From Bacillus sp. FJAT-49711 (GTDB lineage: Bacteria; Bacillota; Bacilli; Bacillales; Bacillaceae_C), in the NCBI RefSeq assembly GCF_018343715.1, contig NZ_JAGYPL010000002.1, forward strand, positions 690,364 through 754,363: 64,000 bases of DNA, in the 5' to 3' direction. Below the pieces are notes generated by a model. It had not been told where the DNA came from, did not search any database, and saw only the letters and a program-made list of their open reading frames with translations. Of the stretch, positions 1 through 7,692 are shown in pieces; position 1 is the first letter of the stretch, and every line of letters begins with the position of its first letter. The translations under genes and the position numbers were made by a program.

Positions 1-128
1 GTGGATTTCTACTTCCCTTCCTACGATAAGGAAGCCAGATTCGTCCTCACGGACTTATCGTGTTTCCTTTATCTCGTCAGTGAATACGAAATCCATACGT
101 CGATGAGCAAGGCACTTACGCTTTTCTA
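1..128 (-). repeat. Partial copy of the ~150-bp family A repeat
   Basis: This is the reverse complement of the repeat seen intact at 7347-7655 and 49951-50405. It shares the internal blocks around the words CTACGATAAG, TTATCGTGTTTCCTTTATCTCGTC and the terminal GCGCTTTTCTA-like end. The window edge cuts off the rest. The terminal TAGAAAAGCG word (read on the minus strand) overlaps the stop codon of ywhB. Confidence 0.8.
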
Positions 129-311
129 TTCATCACTTAATCTTTTTCCGCCAACAGCATAATGGTTTTTGCTCATCTCTTCGATGAAAACAACAACTTT
201 GTCTTCCGAGGCTCCAGTTGTTTCAACAACAGCAGCTGTTACTTTTTCTACTAATGCTTTTTTCTGTTCTTCATTTCGTCCTTCTAGCATTTTTACAGTT
301 ACGTAAGGCAT
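126..311 (-). CDS. ywhB: 4-oxalocrotonate tautomerase family protein (YwhB-like)
   Basis: This 61-residue protein has the family hallmark of proline directly after the initiator methionine (MPYVTVKMLEGR), the catalytic Pro1 of small tautomerases. Conserved features include [12 protein letters not shown] and the HYAVGGKRLSD end. Family members form hexamers from identical small subunits and tautomerise 2-hydroxymuconate-type substrates; the physiological substrate of the Bacillus protein is not evident. A good ribosome binding site, AGGAGG, lies 8-9 nt upstream of the ATG. The gene is divergent from ywhC, as in Bacillus subtilis. Its TAG stop lies at the very boundary of the repeat at 1-128, so the last residue may have been altered by that element. 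Confidence 0.93.
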   Translation of the reverse strand: MPYVTVKMLEGRNEEQKKALVEKVTAAVVETTGASEDKVVVFIEEMSKNHYAVGGKRLSDE

Positions 312-537
312 GTTAATATTCCTCCTACTAAATATGTATTCAAGGAAAAGTGTATGCTTTTTTTACCATTAAAGAAAGCATAAAATGTTTATTGCCGTTT
401 AATTAAATAAACGTGTTTACTTATCTAGTTTTAGTCGAAACGGCTTAAGATTGAAAACCAATCGCTAATCTGAACATTTGCTTGTTTCCGATTAGAGGGG
501 GATTTCTAATAAGATAATCAATAAGGGCTTAAATTTT

Positions 538-546
538 TGCTATAAT
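538..546 (+). promoter_or_regulatory. Extended -10 promoter element for ywhC
   Basis: TGCTATAAT is a perfect extended -10 (TGnTATAAT). No good -35 is seen, which is common for this class. A transcript would start near 553, downstream of the ATG at 545, which supports the GTG at 581 as the ywhC start. Confidence 0.6.
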
Positions 547-580
547 GTTAGGAAGAATGATTTATGAAGGGGTTGGATAT

Positions 581-1234
581 GTGGAACGTTTTCTTAGATT
601 CCCTCTCGAACAAATTCCGTTAATTGCAGCGGTACTACTGATCGCTTTTACTGTGCATGAATTTGCGCATGCATATACAGCATATAAATTAGGAGACTCA
701 ACTGCGAAAAATCAAGGAAGATTGACATTGAACCCACTCCACCATTTGGATCCGATAGGGACATTACTCATTTTCATCGCAGGTTTTGGTTGGGCACGCC
801 CTGTCCCTGTGAATCGATACCATTTCAAAAATCCACGTGTCGGCGGAATATTGGTGTCCTTAATGGGGCCAGTTAGCAACTTTTTGCTTGCGTTTATTGG
901 AATGGGCGTTCTATATGTATTTATTATATCGGGGCTTGCTGCATCATTACCGCCATTGGTTATGCAATTCTTTAATTTATTCGTATATTTTAACGTGTTG
1001 CTATTTGTTTTTAATTTACTGCCGCTCCCGCCATTAGATGGATATAGGATTTTAGAAGATCTATTACCGCCTTCTGTAAGGGCAAAAATGACTCAGTATG
1101 AACAATTTGGTTCATTAATATTTATCATTTTAGTCATAACCCCACTTGGGAGATATACGATTTATCCGATTATTAATACAGTTGTGCCATTTTTTATAGA
1201 AAGTCTTCAAAATGTGTTTGCTTTTGTTTTATAA
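581..1234 (+). CDS. ywhC: Site-2 protease family membrane protein (YwhC, peptidase M50)
   Basis: This 217-residue integral membrane zinc metalloprotease carries the HExxH motif as HEFAH within TVHEFAHAYTAYKLGD, near residue 28, and the second metal-binding motif as LPPLDGYRI near residue 150 (the NPxDG-type site). Four or more hydrophobic segments surround these motifs. Family members cleave transmembrane substrates inside the bilayer; the target here is unknown. I chose the GTG start at 581 because AAGGGG sits 8 nt upstream and the likely -10 at 541-546 would put the transcription start after the ATG at 545. ywhD follows after 30 bp, so the two are probably co-transcribed. Confidence 0.9.
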   Translation: MERFLRFPLEQIPLIAAVLLIAFTVHEFAHAYTAYKLGDSTAKNQGRLTLNPLHHLDPIGTLLIFIAGFGWARPVPVNRYHFKNPRVGGILVSLMGPVSNFLLAFIGMGVLYVFIISGLAASLPPLVMQFFNLFVYFNVLLFVFNLLPLPPLDGYRILEDLLPPSVRAKMTQYEQFGSLIFIILVITPLGRYTIYPIINTVVPFFIESLQNVFAFVL

Positions 1235-1264
1235 GGAAAAGCTAAAGTGTGAGGAGGTTTTTTT

Positions 1265-1786
1265 GTGGAACAAGGGAAGAAAAAACTAGAATTCAATATT
1301 ATAAAAAATGACCCGACAGACGGACATAAAGGATTTGGAATTGGCTCTCTCAGTTTAGATAACATAACTCCTATTATGATAGATGTAGAGGCTGGAGAAG
1401 TATGGATTGAGCTTCAGGCTATGCACGCTCGAAGCAAAACAGAGCGTGGGGTTAGATACGTAAAAAGTCTTGAGGAACTCTTGACAGATTACCCTAAGGA
1501 AGATGCGAAAAAATACTGGGTTATTTGGGTAGCCGTTGCTCGTAAGCCAGAGGGACCATATTACGCAGGGATCACGGCTTGTGAATTATATATTAATCGC
1601 CCTGCACGAAGAGGCTATAAATCGATGCCGGAACATGTGAATCATATGGATAAGGCAATGAAGGGCAAAGTCATTGTTCGTAACATGGAAGATGAATCAA
1701 GAAAAAACCTTGCAGCCTTTTTAAAACAGCATGATGAGGGAATGTGGAATCGTTCAAGTGAAGCCCTGAAAGATGAATTATCTTAA
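1265..1786 (+). CDS. ywhD: YwhD family protein, function unknown
   Basis: This 173-residue soluble protein begins with a GTG preceded by GAGGAGG. It matches the YwhD family, with recognisable stretches such as DPTDGHKGFGIGSLSLDN, MHARSKTERGV and EGPYYAGITACE. No catalytic motif, signal peptide or membrane segment is visible. It lies 30 bp downstream of the protease gene ywhC, the same order as in B. subtilis, so the two may be functionally linked, but the biochemical role of the family is not known to me. Confidence 0.88.
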   Translation: MEQGKKKLEFNIIKNDPTDGHKGFGIGSLSLDNITPIMIDVEAGEVWIELQAMHARSKTERGVRYVKSLEELLTDYPKEDAKKYWVIWVAVARKPEGPYYAGITACELYINRPARRGYKSMPEHVNHMDKAMKGKVIVRNMEDESRKNLAAFLKQHDEGMWNRSSEALKDELS

Positions 1787-1878
1787 GTACTATATAAAGA
1801 TTTGAACAATTTATGACATTTTGCAAATATAGTAGTGCGTACTTGCCGATTGATCGGAAAAAAAGTAAACTTACATAT

Positions 1879-1899
1879 AGTTTGTACAGAATACAAACT
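1879..1899. repeat. Perfect inverted repeat AGTTTGTA-N5-TACAAACT
   Basis: Two 8-bp arms are separated by CAGAA, about 95 bp after the ywhD stop. There is no T-run next to it, so it is not an obvious terminator. It could be a protein-binding site or a chance palindrome. Confidence 0.5.
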
Positions 1900-1900
1900 A

Positions 1901-2050
1901 GGACACTGAAAAGCGAAAGCGCCTGTCCATCGACGTATGAACTTCAGGGCCATTGACTGAGATAAAGGAAACACGATAAGCCTGCAAGGCGAATCGATGT
2001 TGACTTATCGTAGGGAGAGGGACAGGAAGTTTACTAGTCGATAGGCGCTT
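1901..2050 (+). repeat. Family A ~150-bp repeat, copy
   Basis: It starts with GAAAAGCGAAAGCGCC, ends with TCGATAGGCGCTTCAGCTGG, and carries the internal blocks GAGATAAAGGAAACACGAT and CGATGTTGACTTATCGTAGG. The ends are inverted (GCGCC...CGAC / GTCGATAGGCGC), so the whole unit can fold into a long imperfect hairpin. The short open frames across it are not genes. Confidence 0.85.
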
Positions 2051-2299
2051 CAGCTGGACACTGAAAAGCGAAAGGCGCCGGATTAGCCCCGACAAGCAAA
2101 TGTTCTGAGGCAAAAAAGTCTGTTTTTTGACTTTTATTGACTCAGGTTATTTGACCTCGAGGGGCTGGCGCCTGCAGCTGGACACACGAAAAGCGAAAGG
2201 CGCCGGATTAGCCCCGACAAGCAAATGTTCTGAGGCAAAAAAGTCTGTTTTTTGACTTTTATTGACTCAGGTTATTTGACCTCGAGGGGCTGGTGCCTG
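2051..2299 (+). repeat. Family B ~125-bp repeat, two head-to-tail copies
   Basis: Copies at 2051-2174 and 2175-2299 are almost identical. Each starts with CAGCTGGACAC and GAAAAGCGAAAGGCGCC. Internal inverted arms pair (GGATTAGCCCC with GGGGCTGG, and CTGAGGCAAAAAAGTC with GACTTTTATTGACTCAGG), giving a two-tier hairpin. The ends are shared with the family A repeats but the core is different. Confidence 0.85.
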
Positions 2300-2313
2300 C
2301 AGCTGGACACACG

Positions 2314-2345
2314 AAACCTGAGGCCGCACACCTCAGGTTTTTTCA
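2314..2345 (+). terminator. Terminator-like hairpin in the leader of the VanRSY-like operon
   Basis: AAACCTGAGG (2314-2323) and CCTCAGGTTT (2331-2340) form a perfect 10-bp stem with a 7-nt loop, followed by TTT. Only 25 bp separate it from the response regulator start codon, so it either ends upstream transcription with read-through or acts as an attenuator. Confidence 0.7.
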
Positions 2346-2368
2346 TCTATTAGATAGGTGGTGAAATC

Positions 2369-3055
2369 ATGGTAACGATATTGATCGCAGATGATGAAAA
2401 AGAGATTGCTGAATTAGTAGGATATCATTTAGAGAAGGAAGGCTATCAAGTCATCAAAGTTCACGATGGAATGGAAGCGCTTCAGACAATGCAAACACGA
2501 AACATCGATTTAGCGGTTTTAGATATTATGATGCCAAAAATGGATGGTTATGAAGTGATTCGCGAAGTTCGTGAGGAATATGCTTTACCTGTTATTTTTT
2601 TAAGTGCGAAACAATCTGATTTAGATAAAATTACCGGACTTGTAATGGGTGCAGATGATTATATGTCTAAGCCGTTTAACCCAATGGAATTAGTGGCGCG
2701 CGTCAATGCTCAGCTTCGCCGTTCCAAGCTTTTGAGCCAAACGAATGGAAAAATCCACGAAGTAGAAGTGGGCGGATTGAACATAAATCTGGACGAGCGG
2801 ACAGTAAAGTTATACGGAGAACCTATAGAATTAACTCCAAAAGAGTTTGATATTTTATACTTATTGGCTAGTTATCCAAAGAAGGTTTATAGTGTTGAAA
2901 ATATCTTTCAGAACGTATGGGGCGAAGAATACTACGAGGGCAGCAATACAGTAATGGTACATATTCGGGCTTTGAGAAAAAAGTTAAAAGAAGACGAGCA
3001 TAAGAATAAGTTCATAAAAACCGTTTGGGGAGTAGGGTATACATTCAATGGCTAA
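2369..3055 (+). CDS. OmpR-family response regulator, VanR-like
   Basis: This 228-residue DNA-binding regulator has an N-terminal receiver domain (residues 1-120) with the acidic pocket ADDE, the phospho-acceptor aspartate in LAVLDIMMPKMDG, and the conserved lysine in DDYMSKPFNP. A C-terminal winged helix (residues 130-228) contains LTPKEFDILYLLA and the final KTVWGVGYTF. The start follows AGGTGG at a normal distance. Its last 8 nt overlap the kinase gene, so the two are translationally coupled. The kinase type and the downstream VanY-like carboxypeptidase suggest that it controls peptidoglycan-modifying genes. No vanHAX ligase genes are present, so it is not a complete glycopeptide resistance cluster. 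Confidence 0.88.
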   Translation: MVTILIADDEKEIAELVGYHLEKEGYQVIKVHDGMEALQTMQTRNIDLAVLDIMMPKMDGYEVIREVREEYALPVIFLSAKQSDLDKITGLVMGADDYMSKPFNPMELVARVNAQLRRSKLLSQTNGKIHEVEVGGLNINLDERTVKLYGEPIELTPKEFDILYLLASYPKKVYSVENIFQNVWGEEYYEGSNTVMVHIRALRKKLKEDEHKNKFIKTVWGVGYTFNG

Positions 3056-4145
3056 AATAGTGCGCAGCTTTCGAACTCAAATGATCCTTCGCTTATGTGT
3101 CAGTATGCTCTTAGCTGGTGCTATTACTTTTGGTATCTATAAAATACTCCAATATTATTATCAAACATCCCAAGTGCAAATGGGGGAGCCGTTGGCAAAT
3201 ATTCGAAAAACCATAGAGAGAATAGGGGATATAAATGTTTTCCTCATTATTTTTATTCCCCTCGCAATTTTGTTTTTCTTTTTACTTACAAAGTCATACT
3301 CAACGTATTTTAAAAAAATATCAACTGGAATTCATCAGCTTGCAATTGGTGAATTTAATAGCGCCGTACACATTTCAACGAATGATGAGTTCAGGATTAT
3401 CGCAGAAGATATTAATAAAGCGGCACAGGAATTGAGGGAGTCCCTACAAAGAGAAAATCTTGCCATAAGTAGCAAGGAGCAGCTTATCGTCAACTTAGCC
3501 CATGATTTACGGACACCACTCACTTCCGTTTTAGGATATATAGAATTGCTTATGAAGGATCAACAACTTTCCGAAGATCAAATGAAGCATTTTTTAACGA
3601 TTGCCCATACAAAATCATTAAGGTTGGAAAAGTTGATAGACGAGCTCTTTGAAATATCACGCTTGAATTACGGAATGATTAAAATGGACAAGGAATCTAT
3701 TAATATTGGGGAACTGCTTATTCAATTGAATGAAGAATTTTACCCGATTTTGGAGAAAAACCGTTTATTAGCCAGATTGGATATCGTTCCTCATCTGCTA
3801 ATTACTGGTGATGGTGAGATGCTGGCAAGGGTCTTCGAGAATTTGCTCACGAATGCGATCCGTTATGGATCTGAAGGAGAATATATCGATATAAAAGGCT
3901 ATCTTGATAGCCATGAAGTCGTTGTGGAAGTTGTGAATTATGGAAGTTTTATACCCGAAGATGATCTAACACATATTTTTGACGTGTTTTATACAGGTGA
4001 TCGTTCCCGTTCATTGGAACATAATAGTACGGGATTAGGACTTTACATTGCCAAAAATATAATTGATCAGCATAACGGAACGATTACTGCCTATAGCGAC
4101 CCCATTCAAACAAAGTTTGAAGTTCGCTTGCCTCAAAAAGTATAG
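3048..4145 (+). CDS. Sensor histidine kinase, VanS-like
   Basis: This 365-residue membrane kinase has hydrophobic segments near residues 13-33 and 60-80, with a short external loop between them. A HAMP-like linker follows (FKKISTGIHQLAIGEFNS), then the phospho-acceptor histidine in LAHDLRTPLTSVLGYIELL (near residue 152). The ATPase domain shows the N box ENLLTNAIRYG, a diverged G1 region and GTGLGLYIAKNIID. The small sensing loop is typical of VanS-type envelope sensors. The gene overlaps the response regulator by 8 nt. The ligand is unknown. Confidence 0.87.
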   Translation: MAKIVRSFRTQMILRLCVSMLLAGAITFGIYKILQYYYQTSQVQMGEPLANIRKTIERIGDINVFLIIFIPLAILFFFLLTKSYSTYFKKISTGIHQLAIGEFNSAVHISTNDEFRIIAEDINKAAQELRESLQRENLAISSKEQLIVNLAHDLRTPLTSVLGYIELLMKDQQLSEDQMKHFLTIAHTKSLRLEKLIDELFEISRLNYGMIKMDKESINIGELLIQLNEEFYPILEKNRLLARLDIVPHLLITGDGEMLARVFENLLTNAIRYGSEGEYIDIKGYLDSHEVVVEVVNYGSFIPEDDLTHIFDVFYTGDRSRSLEHNSTGLGLYIAKNIIDQHNGTITAYSDPIQTKFEVRLPQKV

Positions 4146-4179
4146 TCTTTTAGGGTTTATATTTTTGGAATGCGACTCG

Positions 4180-4255
4180 TTTTTGTCTAGCGCAAGCAGT
4201 TCCTTTCATTGTAGTCGTACGTCGATGAACAGGCGCTTTTGCTTTTCTAGTAAAT
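4180..4255 (-). repeat. Degenerate end fragment of the family A repeat
   Basis: The stretch contains GTACGTCGATGAACAGGCGC followed by TTTTGCTTTTCTAG, which matches one end of the ~150-bp element in reverse orientation. The rest of the unit is missing. It separates the kinase from the carboxypeptidase gene. Confidence 0.55.
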
Positions 4256-4330
4256 CTTAATAAAAACTTTATCTTTTCTTTCTTTTTTCTTTAATTGTCT
4301 TTCCTATTATTAAGATGGAGGGAAGATAAG

Positions 4331-5170
4331 ATGAAAAAGATAAAGTGGATATTATTATTAGGGATTCTCGTTCTGCTATTCGGTTATAAGTTCAATGATT
4401 TTCATTCAAGGATAAATATTTCTGATGAAAAAAGTGAGAATACAACTTATATTACGATTGAAAGTGATCACATTTACTACGGAGATTTATTATTGATCAA
4501 TCAAGATAACCCAGTAAACGAGATAGGTGTAAAACGAGATATCATAAATTTAATCGAACATCAAAATCATATGCAAGGTTATCAACTGCTCGATCATAAT
4601 ATAAAAATATCAGAACAAGTAGCAGAACGTTTTTCATCAATGGTTAATGCAGCAAAAAAAGATCAAGTTAACCACTTTATGATTAATAGTGGTTTTCGGA
4701 GTTTTGAAGAACAAAATCAACTCTACGAAGAAATGGGTCCAGCCTATGCATTGCCAGCCGGATTCAGTGAACACAATTTAGGTCTTTCACTCGACATTGG
4801 CTCGACATTAACTAAGATGGAAGAGGCAAAAGAAGGAAAATGGCTCGAGAAAAACTCGTGGAAATATGGTTTTATTTTGCGCTATCCGAAAGATAAAACG
4901 GCAATCACAGGAATTCAATACGAACCTTGGCATTTTCGCTATGTCGGTTTGCCGCATAGCGCCATTATGTATGAAAAAAACTTAACCCTTGAGCAATACT
5001 TAGATTATGTGAAAAAGAAGAAATCAATTTCTGTTCACTACGAAGGTAATAAATATTATATATCTTACTATGATTTCAAAGGAGAATCTTCCTTAAAAAT
5101 AGCGGTTGCACGTAACTATGAAATATCAGGGGACAATAAAAGTGGAATCATTGTAACAGGAATGGAATAA
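4331..5170 (+). CDS. vanY: D-alanyl-D-alanine carboxypeptidase, VanY family
   Basis: This 279-residue membrane-anchored zinc carboxypeptidase would remove the terminal D-Ala from peptidoglycan precursors. An N-terminal hydrophobic anchor (residues 6-19) precedes the peptidase M15 domain. The zinc site is visible as SEHNLGLSLDIG (SxHxxGxxxD) and EPWHFRYVG (the ExxH part), with SGFRSFEEQ upstream. The C-terminal ~70 residues after the catalytic core are poorly recognised. I chose the ATG at 4331 because GGAGGGAAG lies just upstream; an in-frame ATG at 4295 lacks a site. It follows the VanRS-like pair and is probably its target. Confidence 0.87.
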   Translation: MKKIKWILLLGILVLLFGYKFNDFHSRINISDEKSENTTYITIESDHIYYGDLLLINQDNPVNEIGVKRDIINLIEHQNHMQGYQLLDHNIKISEQVAERFSSMVNAAKKDQVNHFMINSGFRSFEEQNQLYEEMGPAYALPAGFSEHNLGLSLDIGSTLTKMEEAKEGKWLEKNSWKYGFILRYPKDKTAITGIQYEPWHFRYVGLPHSAIMYEKNLTLEQYLDYVKKKKSISVHYEGNKYYISYYDFKGESSLKIAVARNYEISGDNKSGIIVTGME

Positions 5171-5172
5171 AA

Positions 5173-5212
5173 AGTGAAAAAAAATAACGGAGCCAATTAA
5201 TTTGGCCCCGTT
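5173..5212 (-). terminator. Rho-independent terminator of pbpG
   Basis: On the minus strand AACGGGGCCAA and TTGGCTCCGTT (one mismatch) pair around a 5-nt loop and run into an eight-T tract (A-run at 5177-5184 on the plus strand). The stem overlaps the end of pbpG. Confidence 0.8.
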
Positions 5213-7197
5213 AATAGGTGTTCTGCGCAAATTTCTTCAGGTTCAGTGCCTTTTACAAAATAAGTAAGCCTAAAGACAGGGCACAGATTTGTAGCTAATT
5301 TTCCATTCGATGGGTCAACAGGAACGGCTGTTACACCTACAGGCGGTCTGAATGTGTGAAGTTTTTCAGGCTGACCTTCTATAGCTCGCTCCATAAAACG
5401 AATCCACATATTTTTCGCGTAAACCTTGTCTGCGGTGAGCGTAATTTCTTTGCCTTGGTCATAACCTGTCCAAACGACAGATGCGAGTCCCGGAGTAAAG
5501 CCAGCCATCCAGCTATCTGATATAGTAGAACCGGATTTTCCGGCATACACTCTGCTCATCTGGTTTGCAATCGAAGCTCCTGTCACGGTAGCATATCCGT
5601 TCAATTTAGAATCGAACATACCTGTCATCATTTGACTCATAATAAAGGCAAGATCCGGATTTAAAACTTGTTCTTCTTTTTCTTCAATCTCGTAAATCAC
5701 TTTTCCGCGATAATCTACTACTTTCTGAATAAAAATGGGCTCCACCTTTTTTCCACCATTTGCGAGCATGCTATAAGCATTCAGCAATTCTACAACCTTT
5801 ACACCGGAAGTTCCTAGTGCGAGAGATGGGACGGGTTCCATGTCAGATGTGATCCCAAATTTATGAACCGTATCTACTAAAACTTTTTCTCCAAGAAATA
5901 GATGAGTTTTAACGGCATATATATTGTCTGATACTGCCAGCGCTTGAGCCATTGTCACTTCGCTATTTGCATAGCGATTATTAAAATTATGCGGAGTGTA
6001 TTCGGAATTTCCATCGAATGTAAACGTTGTTGGTTCACTTCGCATTAAGGTAGATGGTGTAAAACCACGCTCAAGAGCCGCATAATAAAGAAGTGGTTTC
6101 ATTGTAGATCCTGGTTGCCTTACTGCTTGAGTTGCTCGATTAAAAGGACTTTCATCATAATTTCTTCCCCCTATTAGCGCTGTGACGAATCCAGTCTTTG
6201 GATCCATAGCCGCAAATCCGACTTGAATCTCCGAGTCTTCGGCAAATGTTTCTTTCATCACATTTTCAGCAATCTCTTGTTGTTTAGGATCAATTGTTGT
6301 AAATACTTTTAACCCGCCAAGCGCTAAGACTCTTTCATCGAGACCAACTGTCGTTAATAATTCCTTTTTTACGATATCATAAAAATAAGGAGCGGAGTCA
6401 GCACGATGATGCGGATGTTTTCCAGTAAAGATTAAATTTTCTTCAGCGGCGGCTTTTGCCGTTTCTTCCGTAATCACGTTCATTTCTTGCATCGATTTTA
6501 AAATGAGCAACTGTCTCTTTTTCGCTTTTTCATAGTTAATGATCGGAGAGTAAATGCTTGGACCTTTTGGGATTCCTATAAGCATAGCGCCTTCTGCAAT
6601 CGTTAAATCTTTCGCGTTCTTCCCAAAATAAAATTGACTTGCCGCTTCAATCCCGTATGCTCCATGTCCAAAGTTTATTGTATTTAAATAACCTTCCAAT
6701 ATTTCATCTTTACTGTAATTTCCTTCAAGACGAATCGTATAAATTGCTTCTGAAATCTTTCGTTTCCACGTTTTATCCATTGTCAAAAATAGATTCCGAG
6801 CATATTGTTGAGAAATAGTGCTTGCACCTTGTACTTTTTTCATTGCTGTCACATTCGCTACTACAGCCCCAACAATTCTTTTAAAATCAAAACCAGAATG
6901 ATGATAAAAAGTACGATCTTCAATAGCAATGGCCGCTTCGATAGTGGATGGTGAAATTTCATCTAGTTTTATCCAGTAACGCTTTTCCCCGCTATTGCTC
7001 TCCCCTATAACCGACCCGTCATTTGCATAATATAAAGTGGATTGTGGGATGGCAAGTGGAGGAGGGCCAAGTATTTTTATATAAATAATAAATGAAAGGA
7101 AAAGTGCTCCGAATGCTCCAATCGCTAAAATACTAGTAAACATCAACAGTCGAATCGTTCTCCACTTTTTTCTATGAGCTCTCGTTTCCGTCTCCAT
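5197..7197 (-). CDS. pbpG: Class A penicillin-binding protein (PbpG-type, PBP2d)
   Basis: This bifunctional peptidoglycan synthase of about 666 residues has a single N-terminal membrane anchor. The glycosyltransferase-51 domain shows the catalytic glutamate region EDRTFYHHSGFD and GASTISQQYARNLFL. The transpeptidase domain has the active-site serine in RQPGSTMKP, SDN as the SxN motif and KSG in YAGKSGSTISDSW. Its position next to speE matches B. subtilis pbpG, a sporulation PBP. The likely start is the ATG at 7197, 6 nt after GGGGTG; a GTG at 7206 and an ATG at 7203 are alternatives. A sigma-G-like promoter lies just upstream, which agrees with forespore expression. Confidence 0.92.
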   Translation of the reverse strand: METETRAHRKKWRTIRLLMFTSILAIGAFGALFLSFIIYIKILGPPPLAIPQSTLYYANDGSVIGESNSGEKRYWIKLDEISPSTIEAAIAIEDRTFYHHSGFDFKRIVGAVVANVTAMKKVQGASTISQQYARNLFLTMDKTWKRKISEAIYTIRLEGNYSKDEILEGYLNTINFGHGAYGIEAASQFYFGKNAKDLTIAEGAMLIGIPKGPSIYSPIINYEKAKKRQLLILKSMQEMNVITEETAKAAAEENLIFTGKHPHHRADSAPYFYDIVKKELLTTVGLDERVLALGGLKVFTTIDPKQQEIAENVMKETFAEDSEIQVGFAAMDPKTGFVTALIGGRNYDESPFNRATQAVRQPGSTMKPLLYYAALERGFTPSTLMRSEPTTFTFDGNSEYTPHNFNNRYANSEVTMAQALAVSDNIYAVKTHLFLGEKVLVDTVHKFGITSDMEPVPSLALGTSGVKVVELLNAYSMLANGGKKVEPIFIQKVVDYRGKVIYEIEEKEEQVLNPDLAFIMSQMMTGMFDSKLNGYATVTGASIANQMSRVYAGKSGSTISDSWMAGFTPGLASVVWTGYDQGKEITLTADKVYAKNMWIRFMERAIEGQPEKLHTFRPPVGVTAVPVDPSNGKLATNLCPVFRLTYFVKGTEPEEICAEHLLTGPN

Positions 7198-7230
7198 TTT
7201 CATCACCCCAATCTAGCAATCTTTTATCAT

Positions 7231-7261
7231 CAGTATGAAAGAAAAAGCTTTGTTTTATTCA
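7231..7261 (-). promoter_or_regulatory. Sigma-G-like promoter of pbpG
   Basis: On the minus strand TGAATA (7256-7261) and CATACTG (7231-7237) are 18 bp apart. This fits the known sigma-G pattern of TGAATA, 17-18 bp, CATACTA with one mismatch. It lies about 35 bp before the gene. Confidence 0.55.
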
Positions 7262-7346
7262 CCGTTTTCTAAAAAATCTTTACATCATTCCTCATATTTT
7301 CTATAATTTTGTTGTTTGCAAATGTCCGATAGTGGAAAACTAGTTA

Positions 7347-7655
7347 GAAAAGCGGAAGCGCCTTGCCCATCGACGTATGGATTTCGTATTCCCAGACGAG
7401 ATAAAGGAAACAGGATGAGTCCGAAAGGACGAATCGATGTTGACTTATCGTAGGAGGGGAAGTAGAAATCCACTAGTCGATGGCGCTGTAGCTGGACAAA
7501 GAAAAGCGGAAGCGCCTTGCCCATCGACGTATGGATTTCGTATTCCCAGACGAGATAAAGGAAACGGGATGAGTCCGAAAGGACGAATCGATGTTGACTT
7601 ATCGTAGGAGGGGAAGTAGAAATCCACTAGTCGATAGGCGCTGTAGCTGGACAAA
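7347..7655 (+). repeat. Family A ~150-bp repeat, two head-to-tail copies
   Basis: Copies at 7347-7500 and 7501-7655 are nearly identical. Each starts with GAAAAGCGGAAGCGCC, contains GACGAGATAAAGGAAAC and CGATGTTGACTTATCG, and ends with GGCGCTGTAGCTGGACAAA. They fill most of the gap between the divergent genes pbpG and speE. Confidence 0.92.
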
Positions 7656-7692
7656 ATAATGTGCCAATGCACACGGAAGGATGGCTGTAAAA

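Noticed and set aside
1783-2113. Minus-strand open frames of 63-71 codons
   Set aside because: They lie within the family A and B repeats, have no ribosome binding site, and the same peptide reappears wherever the repeat occurs.
2369-5170. Complete vancomycin-resistance cluster
   Set aside because: No vanH, D-Ala-D-Lac ligase or vanX is present, so resistance cannot be claimed.
7285-7672. Two minus-strand open frames of 75-79 codons with near-identical peptides
   Set aside because: The identity reflects the tandem repeat itself; there is no start site or family match.
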